Assembly (NCBI GenBank): GCA_007570945.1 | Contig: RKSH01000108.1 | Location: 1 to 7,949 of the forward strand | Length of the DNA stretch: 7,949 nt | From: Gammaproteobacteria bacterium | Lineage (GTDB): Bacteria > Pseudomonadota > Gammaproteobacteria > Arenicellales > Spongiicolonaceae | Reading direction: 5' to 3' | In this document: one piece after another, positions 1 through 6,836 of the stretch | Numbering within the stretch: the stretch's first letter is position 1 | Layout: the number at the start of each line of letters is the position of its first letter | Made by a program: the position numbers and the translations under genes | The notes under the pieces: model-generated | Databases searched by the model: none | What the model was told of the DNA's origin: nothing | What the model saw: the letters and a program-made list of their open reading frames with translations, nothing else

Positions 1-17
1 TGTGATAAAACCCCGCC

Positions 18-998
18 ATGCTTCTCCCCGTCCTCGCCATTGCCGCCGGCTTCACCGCCCTTTTTGTCGGCGCCGACCGGCTGGTTGCGGGCGCGTCCGG
101 GTTGGCGTGCAACTTGCGGGTTTCAAGCCTGCTTATCGGTCTCACCGTCGTTTCCATCGGCACCTCCATGCCGGAGTTTTTCGTATCCGGCGTCGCCGCG
201 CTGCGCGGTGAGAGCAGCCTGGCGGTGGGCAACGCCATCGGTTCCAACATCGCCAACATCGGCATGGTGCTCGGCGCCACCGCGCTGGTGCGGGCACTGA
301 CGGTGCAGGCGAAGTTGCTGCGGCGCGAGATGACGGTGATGTTGGGCGCGCTGCTGCTCACCTGGTGGCTGCTGTTTGATGCCGCGCTGTCCACGCTGGA
401 CGGCGTGTTGCTGTTGTCGGGGCTGCTGGCGTTTACGGTGTGGACGGTGCGCGCCGGCATGCGCGAGGGCGAGGGTGAAGGCGAGGGCGGCGGCGCAACT
501 TACACCACCCCGCGCGCGGTTCTTTTCGTTCTCATCGGCCTGGCGCTGCTCACCATCGGCTCCGAGGTTTTGGTCTGGGGCGCGGTCATGATTGCGCGCC
601 ACTTCGGCACCAGCGAACTCATCATCGGACTCACCGTCATCGCCGTCGGCACGTCGCTGCCCGAGGCCGCCGCCTGCATCGCCGGCGCCGCCAAGGGCGA
701 GGTGGGCATCGCCGTGGGCAACATCATCGGCTCCAACGTCTTCAACATGTTCGGCGTCATCGGCATCACCGGCGTGCTCGGCGCATCGCCCGCGGCGGTG
801 GACTCGGCGGCCCTGGCCCGCGACATGCCGGTGATGGTGGCCATGTCCCTGGCCATGTTCTTCTTCGCCATCCTCGGCCTGCGCACCGCCAGAGTCGGTA
901 CCGCAAACGCCCCCCGCGGCATCGGCGCCGGCGCCGGCGGCGTTCTGCTCGGCGCATATGTGTGCTACCTCGCTTTCCTCGTCTATACTGCCGCCTGA
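18..998 (+). CDS. yrbG: Calcium/sodium antiporter family protein (YrbG-like)
   Basis: Inner-membrane cation exchanger of the Na+/Ca2+ exchanger (CaCA) superfamily, predicted to swap Ca2+ for Na+ or H+. The 326 residues match the usual YrbG length (E. coli about 325) and are hydrophobic throughout, with about ten membrane segments. The two inverted alpha-repeats are clear: G-T-S-M-P-E at residues 48-53 with GNAIGSN at 71-77, and GTSLPE at 211-216 with GNIIGSN at 234-240. Their glutamates and asparagines line the ion site in the family. The central loop between the two halves carries four Glu-Gly units (residues 150-157). The ATG is the first possible start, since an in-frame TAA lies at 6-8. 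No strong Shine-Dalgarno is visible. The gene heads the LPS operon as in E. coli and abuts kdsD with no spacer. The family call is firm; the transported ions are inferred. Confidence 0.93.
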   Translation: MLLPVLAIAAGFTALFVGADRLVAGASGLACNLRVSSLLIGLTVVSIGTSMPEFFVSGVAALRGESSLAVGNAIGSNIANIGMVLGATALVRALTVQAKLLRREMTVMLGALLLTWWLLFDAALSTLDGVLLLSGLLAFTVWTVRAGMREGEGEGEGGGATYTTPRAVLFVLIGLALLTIGSEVLVWGAVMIARHFGTSELIIGLTVIAVGTSLPEAAACIAGAAKGEVGIAVGNIIGSNVFNMFGVIGITGVLGASPAAVDSAALARDMPVMVAMSLAMFFFAILGLRTARVGTANAPRGIGAGAGGVLLGAYVCYLAFLVYTAA

Positions 999-1970
999 AT
1001 GAACCGCACTTCTTATCAGGAACACGCGCGCACCGTCATATGCCTTGAGGCCGAAGCCCTCGGCGCCCTGGTGCCGCGCATCGACGAAACTTTCGACGCC
1101 GCCTGCGGCATGATTGCCGCCGCCGCCGGCCGTGTGGTGGTCACCGGCATGGGCAAGTCCGGCCACATCGGCGGCAAGATCGCCTCCACCCTGGCCGGCA
1201 CCGGCACGCCGGCTTTCTTTGTGCACCCCGGCGAGGCCGGCCACGGCGACCTCGGCATGATCACCGCCGACGACCTGGTGCTGGCGCTGTCCAACTCCGG
1301 CGAGACCCCGGAACTGCTCACGCTGCTGCCGATAATCAAACGCATGGGCGTCAAACTCATCGCGCTGTGCGGCGACGCCAAAAGCGCCCTGGCGCGCGCC
1401 GCCGACGTTACGTTGGACGCCTCTGTCACCCGCGAAGCCTGCCCGCTCAATCTCGCGCCCACCGCCAGCACCGCCGCGGCGCTTGCGCTCGGCGATGCAT
1501 TGGCCGTCGCATTGTTTAAGTCGCGCGGTTTTAACGCCGCAGACTTCGCCCGCGCCCACCCCGGCGGCGCCCTCGGCCGGCGGTTGCTGTTGTATGTGCG
1601 CGACATCATGCACACCGGCGACGCGGTGCCGCTGGCCCGGGCCGGCGACAAGCTGGGCGACGTGCTGCCGGTCATGAGCGGCAGCGGACTCGGCATGGTC
1701 GGCGTCACCGATGGCGGCGGCAAACTCATCGGCATCTTCACCGACGGCGACCTGCGCCGCGCCCTCGGCAACGGCGTGGACGTGTACAGTTGCCCCCTCG
1801 GCGACGTGATGACGCGCAACCCGAGCACCGTCGGCGGTGATGTTTTGGCCGCCGAAATCATCCGGCGCATGCGCGACGAATCCATCAACGGTTTGTTTGT
1901 GGTGGACGCCGCCGGCCGCGTCACCGGCGCTTTCAACACCCACGACCTGTTGCGCGCCGGCGTGTGGTGA
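999..1970 (+). CDS. kdsD: D-arabinose-5-phosphate isomerase KdsD
   Basis: Cytoplasmic enzyme interconverting D-ribulose 5-phosphate and D-arabinose 5-phosphate, the first committed step toward Kdo of the LPS inner core. It has 323 residues (E. coli 328). An N-terminal SIS sugar-isomerase domain (about 40-180) has GMGKSGHIG at 50-58 and SNSGET at 98-103. Two CBS domains follow (about 201-260 and 267-323). The residues known to matter in E. coli KdsD (Lys59, Glu111, Glu152, His193) map with a constant offset of six to Lys53, Glu105, Glu146 and His187, all present, so the enzyme should be active. The ATG follows the yrbG TGA directly, so its translation probably depends on yrbG. The next gene is lptC; the Kdo-8-phosphate phosphatase gene kdsC, usually placed here, is missing. 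Confidence 0.95.
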   Translation: MNRTSYQEHARTVICLEAEALGALVPRIDETFDAACGMIAAAAGRVVVTGMGKSGHIGGKIASTLAGTGTPAFFVHPGEAGHGDLGMITADDLVLALSNSGETPELLTLLPIIKRMGVKLIALCGDAKSALARAADVTLDASVTREACPLNLAPTASTAAALALGDALAVALFKSRGFNAADFARAHPGGALGRRLLLYVRDIMHTGDAVPLARAGDKLGDVLPVMSGSGLGMVGVTDGGGKLIGIFTDGDLRRALGNGVDVYSCPLGDVMTRNPSTVGGDVLAAEIIRRMRDESINGLFVVDAAGRVTGAFNTHDLLRAGVW

Positions 1971-1973
1971 TTC

Positions 1974-2348
1974 ATGAAAACAAAACTCGGCCTCGCCGCC
2001 CTCACCGCCGCCGTCGCCGTCGCCCTTGCCCTGGGGTGGCGCGACGACACTGAGGTGAAAGTGGGCACGGCGGCGCCGGCGCCGAGTGTTGACGGCCGCG
2101 CGGTTGACTTTGTGATAACGCGCCTCAGCGCCGACGGCGTCGACGCCGCCGGCCGGCGGTACCGCCTCAGCGCGGAGCGGTTGGTGCGCTACCGCGACCG
2201 CGGCGACGGGCATTTGGAAAAGCCGCGGCTGGTGTTCCACCGCGACGGCAAGGCCGGGCGCGAAACCAGCGCCGACCGCGGCGCCATCTCCGCCGACGGC
2301 AAGCACATTAAACTGCACGGCAGGGTGCGGGTGCGCGATGGCGGTTAA
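1974..2348 (+). CDS. lptC: LPS export protein LptC, unusually short
   Basis: Bitopic inner-membrane protein that links the LptB2FG extractor to the periplasmic LptA bridge. Residues 5-21 form a single N-terminal membrane segment after a Lys-containing start, followed by a periplasmic part. Residues about 45-121 resemble the first strands of the LptC beta-jellyroll: Y-R-L-S-A-E at 63-68, a K-P-R-L-V-F strand at 83-88, then D-G-K-H-I-K-L-H-G-R-V-R-V at 108-120, matching the E. coli strand ending Y-G-H-V-E-V. The protein is only 124 residues against 191 in E. coli, and it ends about where E. coli residue 120 would lie. The C-terminal part of the fold seems absent. It starts 3 nt after kdsD and overlaps lptA by 11 nt. 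Identity rests on position plus weak similarity, not on a strict motif. Confidence 0.8.
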   Translation: MKTKLGLAALTAAVAVALALGWRDDTEVKVGTAAPAPSVDGRAVDFVITRLSADGVDAAGRRYRLSAERLVRYRDRGDGHLEKPRLVFHRDGKAGRETSADRGAISADGKHIKLHGRVRVRDGG

Positions 2349-2813
2349 TGCAATTGCCACAACCATCACCGCGGCCGCCATTTTGCTCGGTGCAGCCGTC
2401 ACTTCCGACCTCGCCACCGCCGCTGACGATGCCTTGCGCATCAGCGCCGATGAGGCCGAGGTGGACCTGCGCGCCGGCCGCCGGGTTTACCGCGGCAACG
2501 TGGTGGTGCGCCACCGCGGTCTTCGCATCGACGCCGCGCGGCTGGACGTGGTGTACGCCGGCGACGATGTGTCCACCGCCACCGCCGGCGGCGACCCGGC
2601 GCGTTTCCGCCACCGCGCCGAGGGCGGCGGTTCCGGCCCTGAAGTGCACGGCGCCGGCGCCGCCATCCGATTCGACCAGGCCGCGCGCACCGTCACCATG
2701 AGCGGCGCCGCCGTCGTCAGGCGCGGCGGCGATGAGACGCGCGGCGACACCATCATCTACCACCTGGACCGCGGCACCATGACGGTGCACGGCGCCAGCG
2801 CCACCGTGCAGCC

Positions 2814-2817
<4 letters not shown>
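2338..2817 (+). CDS. lptA: LPS transport periplasmic bridge protein LptA
   Basis: Periplasmic OstA-type beta-jellyroll protein that polymerises into the bridge carrying LPS from LptC to LptD. It has 159 residues (E. coli 185). Residues 1-29 look like a signal peptide: a hydrophobic run at 9-22 and likely cleavage near A-T-A-A-D at 26-30. There is no Lys or Arg in the first ten residues, which is unusual. The mature start has the family pattern of the first strands (I-S-A-D-E-A-E at 35-41, then Y-R-G-N-V-V-V at 51-57), comparable to E. coli I-E-S-D-Q and F-T-G-N-V-I-V. The end has G-D-T-I-I-Y at 136-141. The start lies inside lptC with an 11-nt overlap and there is no in-frame ATG or GTG just upstream. 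The stop overlaps the lptB start as ATGA. Confidence 0.9.
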
Positions 2818-3542
<725 letters not shown>

Positions 3543-3551
3543 GGCCCCGCC

Positions 3552-4004
3552 GTGGAAGTGCGCGAAATTTTAACCGGGCGGCGCGTCGCGCTGGGCCTGG
3601 AAGTGGCCAGCAAAAAACGCCTGCTGCAGGAAATGGCAAAACTGCTGTGCGTCGGCGGCGACTTGAACTGCGACGACGTATTTAAGGTGCTGACCGAGCG
3701 CGAGCGGCTGGGCAGCACCGGCATCGGCGAGGGCATCGCGCTGCCCCACGGCCGCGCCGAAGTGGAGGCGCCGTTGGCCGCGGCCGCCACCTTAAAAAAC
3801 CCGCTGCCCTACGATGCGGTGGACGCGAGGCCGGTGGTGATGGCGTTCGCGCTTCTGATTCCGCGACAGGCGGCGGAGTCGCACCTGCAAATACTGGCGT
3901 CGCTGGCGCGCATGTTCAGCGATGCGGAGCTGCGCGGCCGGCTGATGGCGTCCCCCATGGCGGATGACTTTTACGCCGTCCTGTGCGGCGAGAATTGCGG
4001 CTGA
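3552..4004 (+). CDS. ptsN: Nitrogen-regulatory PTS protein EIIA-Ntr (PtsN)
   Basis: Cytoplasmic EIIA protein of the fructose/mannitol type that ends the nitrogen PTS phosphorelay. It moves no sugar but alters the activity of partner proteins (in E. coli K+ transport and sensor kinases) according to its phosphorylation. The 150 residues span one EIIA domain. The phospho-acceptor is His66 in G-E-G-I-A-L-P-H-G (59-67), equivalent to E. coli His73, preceded by the conserved R-E-R-L-G-S-T-G-I-G stretch (50-59). A-F-A-L-L-I-P follows at 96-102. The start is GTG, with a GAGG Shine-Dalgarno at 3541-3544, 7 nt upstream, beginning in the lptB stop. ptsH follows after 3 nt, giving PtsN a phosphate donor from the same transcript. 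rpoN and hpf, usual between lptB and ptsN, are absent. Confidence 0.95.
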   Translation: MEVREILTGRRVALGLEVASKKRLLQEMAKLLCVGGDLNCDDVFKVLTERERLGSTGIGEGIALPHGRAEVEAPLAAAATLKNPLPYDAVDARPVVMAFALLIPRQAAESHLQILASLARMFSDAELRGRLMASPMADDFYAVLCGENCG

Positions 4005-4007
4005 GAA

Positions 4008-4277
4008 ATGGCGCGCCTGCAAGTGGAGGTGTGCAACAAACTCGGCCTGCACACCCGCGCCGCGGCCAAGGTGGTCAACACCGCCGCGCGCTTTCGCAGC
4101 TGCATCACCGTGCATTGCGGCGGCAAGAGCGCCGACGCCGGCAGCATCATGGCGCTGATGATGTTGGCCGCGGCGCAGGGCGCGCGACTCACGGTGGAGG
4201 CCGCCGGCCCCGACGCCGCGCAGGCGGCGGAGGAAGTGGCGGCGCTGGTGCGGGCGCGCTTCGGCGAGGAGGACTGA
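4008..4277 (+). CDS. ptsH: Phosphocarrier protein HPr (HPr/NPr family)
   Basis: Small cytoplasmic phosphocarrier that takes phosphate from enzyme I and passes it to PtsN. Its 89 residues are the usual size. The active site is N-K-L-G-L-H-T-R-A-A-A (10-20), with His15 as phospho-acceptor and Arg17 beside it; the position after the histidine is Thr where Ala is usual. Ser46 in G-S-I-M-A-L-M-M-L (45-53) sits exactly where HPr kinase/phosphorylase phosphorylates HPr in lineages that have it. The protein is therefore an HPr or NPr; the sequence alone does not separate the two names. It starts 3 nt after ptsN with only a weak GA-rich site. Its stop overlaps the ptsI start by 1 nt (TGATG). Confidence 0.95.
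   Translation: MARLQVEVCNKLGLHTRAAAKVVNTAARFRSCITVHCGGKSADAGSIMALMMLAAAQGARLTVEAAGPDAAQAAEEVAALVRARFGEED
4267..4272 (+). promoter_or_regulatory. Shine-Dalgarno for ptsI
   Basis: A perfect AGGAGG inside the last codons of ptsH, 4 nt before the ATG at 4277. It is the strongest ribosome-binding site in the window and fixes the ptsI start. The same frame stays open upstream through ptsH into ptsN, but that is not a fusion protein. Confidence 0.85.
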
Positions 4278-6037
4278 TGCTCACCCTGTTCGGCGTCGGC
4301 GTCGGTTCCGGCATCGCCATCGGCCGCGCCGTGGTCAGCGGACCGGGCGGCGGTGAGGTCGCCGAGTTCACCGTCGACGCCGGTGCGGTGGAGGGGGAGG
4401 TGCGGCGGTTTAACGCCGCGGTGGCCCGCGCGCGCGACAGTTTGGCGCGGCTGCAAAAAGAAATTCCCCGCGATGCGCCGCCGGAGGTGGCGGGTTTTCT
4501 TGAGGCGCATCTTTTAATGCTGAATGACCCGGTGCTGTGCGACGGGCCGCCGCAAATCATTCGCCGGCGGCGCGCCAACGCCGAGCATGCGCTGCGCATT
4601 CATGCGTCGCGGCTGGCGGATACTTTTGACGCCATGCAGGACGATTACCTGCGCGGCAAAAAGAACGACATTCGCCAGGTGGTGGAACGGGTGCACGGCG
4701 AGTTGCAAAAAGGCGGCGCCGGCGGCGGCCTGCGGCACACCGACCGCGGCAGCATCGTGGTCGCCGACGACCTCAGCCCGGCCGACACCGTGCTGCTGAA
4801 GAGCAAGCCGGTCGCCGCTTTCGCCACCAACCTCGGCGGGCCCATTTCCCACACCGCCATCCTGGCCCGCGGACTCGGCATCCCGGCCGTTGTCGGCCTG
4901 CGCGGCGCCGCGCGCTACATCCAGAACGGCGACCTGTTGGTGGTGGACGGCAAGCGCGGCTTGCTGATTGTCGCGCCGGATGAAAAAACGGTGGAGGAAT
5001 ACCGCGCGCGGCGGGCGCGCATCGCCGAGCGCCGCAAAAGTCTGGCCGCATTGCGCGGCGCCGAGTCGGTGACGGCGGACGGCGCCGCCGTTGCGCTGCT
5101 GGCCAACATTGAACTGCCGGAGGAAATCGCCGCGGCCCGCGAGGGCGGCGCGGCCGGCGTCGGACTGTACCGCACCGAGTTTTTGTTCATGAACCGCGCC
5201 GCGCCGCCCGGCGAGGAGGAGCAGTTCCGGGCCTACGCCGCGGTGGTGCGCGACATCGCACGGCCGGTGACCATCCGCACCCTGGACCTCGGCGCCGACA
5301 AGCAGGTGGACGGCGGACGCGTGCTGTTCGGCGAGGGCGGCGCCACCGTCACCAACCCGGCCCTCGGCCGCCGCGCGGTGCGCCTGTGCCTGAGCGAGCC
5401 GGCGCTGTTCAAGCCGCAACTGCGCGCCATCCTGCGCGCATCAGCGCACGGCACGGTGGAGATGATGATTCCCATGATGTCCGGCACCGGCGAGTTGGAA
5501 CAAATCCTGGCCCTGGTGCGCGAGGCGCGCGCCGAGTTGCAGCGCGAGGGCATCGCCTTTGACCCGGCCATGCGCATCGGCGGCATGATTGAAGTGCCGG
5601 CCGCCGCCGTCACCGCCGACCTGTTTGCGCGCAAACTGGACTTCCTGTCCATCGGCACCAACGACCTCATCCAATACACCCTCGCCATCGACCGCGTGGA
5701 CGACGAGGTGAACTACCTGTACGACCCGCTGCACCCGTCGGTGCTGCGCTTAATCCGCAACACCATCACCGCCGGCCGCGCCGCCGGCATTCCGGTCACC
5801 ATGTGCGGCGAGATGGCCGGCGACCCGGACCACACCCGCCTGCTGCTCGGCCTTGGCCTGCGCGCTTTCAGCATGGAACCGTCGGCGCTCCCCGAAATCA
5901 AAAGAATCGTCCGCCAAACCAGCATCAAAGCCCTCACCCAAGCCGTGGACCAAATCATGGCCGAGCCGGAGCCGGAAAAAATCCGTGAACAGGTCGCGGC
6001 CCTGGCGGCGCCGGGGGAAAATGCGGGCTTGCATTAA
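4277..6037 (+). CDS. ptsI: Phosphoenolpyruvate-protein phosphotransferase, PTS enzyme I
   Basis: Cytoplasmic enzyme that autophosphorylates from phosphoenolpyruvate and hands the phosphate to HPr. The 586 residues match plain enzyme I (about 575), and there is no N-terminal GAF domain, so this is not the PtsP (EI-Ntr) form. The N-terminal domain begins at G-V-G-V-G-S-G-I-A-I-G (6-16). The phosphohistidine is His192 in GGPISHTAIxAR. The C-terminal PEP-binding barrel has G-L-Y-R-T-E-F-L-F (296-304, Arg300), T-I-R-T-L-D-L-G-A-D-K (332-342, Arg334), Glu439, N-D-L-I-Q-Y (462-467), Arg473 and the catalytic Cys510 in M-C-G-E-M-A-G-D. These correspond to E. coli His189, Arg296, Arg332, Glu431, Asn454, Arg465 and Cys502, so the enzyme looks fully active. 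It is the last gene of the operon. Confidence 0.97.
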   Translation: MLTLFGVGVGSGIAIGRAVVSGPGGGEVAEFTVDAGAVEGEVRRFNAAVARARDSLARLQKEIPRDAPPEVAGFLEAHLLMLNDPVLCDGPPQIIRRRRANAEHALRIHASRLADTFDAMQDDYLRGKKNDIRQVVERVHGELQKGGAGGGLRHTDRGSIVVADDLSPADTVLLKSKPVAAFATNLGGPISHTAILARGLGIPAVVGLRGAARYIQNGDLLVVDGKRGLLIVAPDEKTVEEYRARRARIAERRKSLAALRGAESVTADGAAVALLANIELPEEIAAAREGGAAGVGLYRTEFLFMNRAAPPGEEEQFRAYAAVVRDIARPVTIRTLDLGADKQVDGGRVLFGEGGATVTNPALGRRAVRLCLSEPALFKPQLRAILRASAHGTVEMMIPMMSGTGELEQILALVREARAELQREGIAFDPAMRIGGMIEVPAAAVTADLFARKLDFLSIGTNDLIQYTLAIDRVDDEVNYLYDPLHPSVLRLIRNTITAGRAAGIPVTMCGEMAGDPDHTRLLLGLGLRAFSMEPSALPEIKRIVRQTSIKALTQAVDQIMAEPEPEKIREQVAALAAPGENAGLH

Positions 6038-6060
6038 CTTTTAGAATGGCCACTTGCCGT

Positions 6061-6090
6061 GAAGCGGGTTGGCGGTGTCGCTCCCGTTTC
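6061..6090 (+). terminator. Imperfect hairpin after ptsI, possible terminator
   Basis: GAAGCGGG (6061-6068) can pair with CCCGTTTC (6083-6090) over 8 bp including one G-U. An inner GCG-GTGT-CGC stem-loop lies at 6072-6081, separated by a small asymmetric internal loop. It starts 23 nt after the ptsI stop. There is no T-tract behind it, so it is not a classical intrinsic terminator. It may instead mark the operon mRNA 3' end or assist Rho-dependent termination. Confidence 0.35.
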
Positions 6091-6145
6091 GACTGCGCCG
6101 CTGATTAATCCCCGTGTTGTGTGTTCATGGCGTGGGTTCTCCGGG

Positions 6146-6173
6146 TTGGGTTGGTGATAACTTGGATTGTAGT
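6146..6173 (+). promoter_or_regulatory. Weak sigma70-like promoter candidate for rsmJ
   Basis: TTGGGT (6146-6151) and TGTAGT (6168-6173) are 16 bp apart, matching the consensus hexamers at 3/6 and 4/6. This would start transcription near 6180, before the preferred rsmJ ATG at 6207. The match is poor; the main support is that rsmJ lies well past the end of ptsI in an AT-richer gap. Confidence 0.2.
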
Positions 6174-6206
6174 CGCGGGCGGCGGCGGGTGAGGCAAGAT
6201 AGGCTG

Positions 6207-6818
6207 ATGGCGGTGGAGCGAAATTTTGGCGGGGCTATGTTGCGCGGCGGCGGTGGCGGGCTGGAACTGGTGGAGCTAAGCAGCGGCCTGTGCGTGCGGC
6301 CGCGGTTTGCAGGCCGCAAAAAAATCGCGCGGCGCGGGCCGCTGGCCCGGGCCATGGGCCGCGCGGCGACGGTGGTGGACGCCACCGCCGGTTTCGGCGG
6401 CGACAGCGTGCTGCTGGCGCGCATGGGTTTTTGCGTCACCGCCGTGGAGCGGCATCCGGCCATTGCCGCGCTGTTGCACGACGCCGTGGCCTGCAGCGCC
6501 GACCCGCGGGTCAACGCGGTGCGGGTGCATTGCGCCGACAGTTGCGAGTTCCTCGGCGCGCTGCGGCCGCCGGCGGATGTGGTTTACCTGGACCCGATGT
6601 TTCCGGCGCGGCGCAAAACATCGGCGCTGCCGGCAAAAGAAATGCAGGTGCTGCGGCGCATCGCTTTTCGCTGCGACATTGATGCGCTGCTCCATGCGGC
6701 GCGCAATAGCGGCGCCGGGCGGGTGGTGCTGAAACGCCCGCCGGAGGCGCCGGCGGCGGATTGCGATTTGGTGTTCGGCGGAAAACTCGCGCGCTATGAG
6801 GTGTATCTGCGGCGGTGA
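6207..6818 (+). CDS. rsmJ: 16S rRNA (guanine-1516-N2)-methyltransferase RsmJ
   Basis: SAM-dependent methyltransferase that in E. coli methylates N2 of G1516 in 16S rRNA. With the ATG at 6207 it has 203 residues. Motif I is V-V-D-A-T-A-G-F-G-G-D-S (56-67), with the acidic residue after strand 2 at Glu81 in V-E-R-H-P. The RsmJ hallmark Y-L-D-P-M-F-P is at 127-133, followed by a conserved K-E-M (144-146). V-V-L-K-R-P lies at 173-178 and the typical R-Y-E-V-Y end at 196-200. E. coli RsmJ is about 250 residues; this copy lacks most of the N-terminal lead-in before the L-E-L stretch. The start is uncertain. GTG 6114 would give 234 residues with an implausible extension, and ATG 6237 would give 193. 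A GAGG lies at 6191-6194, rather far from the chosen ATG. It converges on valS with 18 nt between stops. Confidence 0.88.
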   Translation: MAVERNFGGAMLRGGGGGLELVELSSGLCVRPRFAGRKKIARRGPLARAMGRAATVVDATAGFGGDSVLLARMGFCVTAVERHPAIAALLHDAVACSADPRVNAVRVHCADSCEFLGALRPPADVVYLDPMFPARRKTSALPAKEMQVLRRIAFRCDIDALLHAARNSGAGRVVLKRPPEAPAADCDLVFGGKLARYEVYLRR

Positions 6819-6836
6819 CGCCCGGCCAAAGTATAC

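Larger units (their letters stand above)
6038..6206. other. Intergenic region between ptsI and rsmJ
   Basis: The only sizeable non-coding gap in the window (about 170 bp). It is visibly less GC-rich and more T-rich than the flanking genes. The rsmJ frame is open back to a GTG at 6114, but the 31 residues this would add look non-coding and match nothing in the RsmJ family as I know it. It holds the hairpin and the weak promoter listed separately. Confidence 0.6.

Noticed and set aside
1016..2068. 350-codon open frame on the - strand opposite kdsD
   Set aside because: Shadow of kdsD, rich in Ser/Pro/Ala/Arg, with no domain pattern.
123..2441. 772-codon open frame on the - strand opposite yrbG, kdsD and lptC
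   Set aside because: It is low-complexity (Ala/Gly/His/Val/Asp-rich), matches no family I recognise, and lies opposite three clear genes. GC-rich codon bias keeps antisense frames open.
4514..5419. 301-codon open frame on the - strand opposite ptsI
   Set aside because: Gln/Ala/His/Gly-rich composition typical of the antisense of GC-rich genes; ptsI is unambiguous.
3983..6037. Possible 684-residue enzyme I with an N-terminal extension or HPr-EI fusion
   Set aside because: The extra 98 residues are out of frame with both ptsN and ptsH and are Arg/Gly/His-rich. A perfect AGGAGG lies just before the ATG at 4277, where the enzyme I domain begins.
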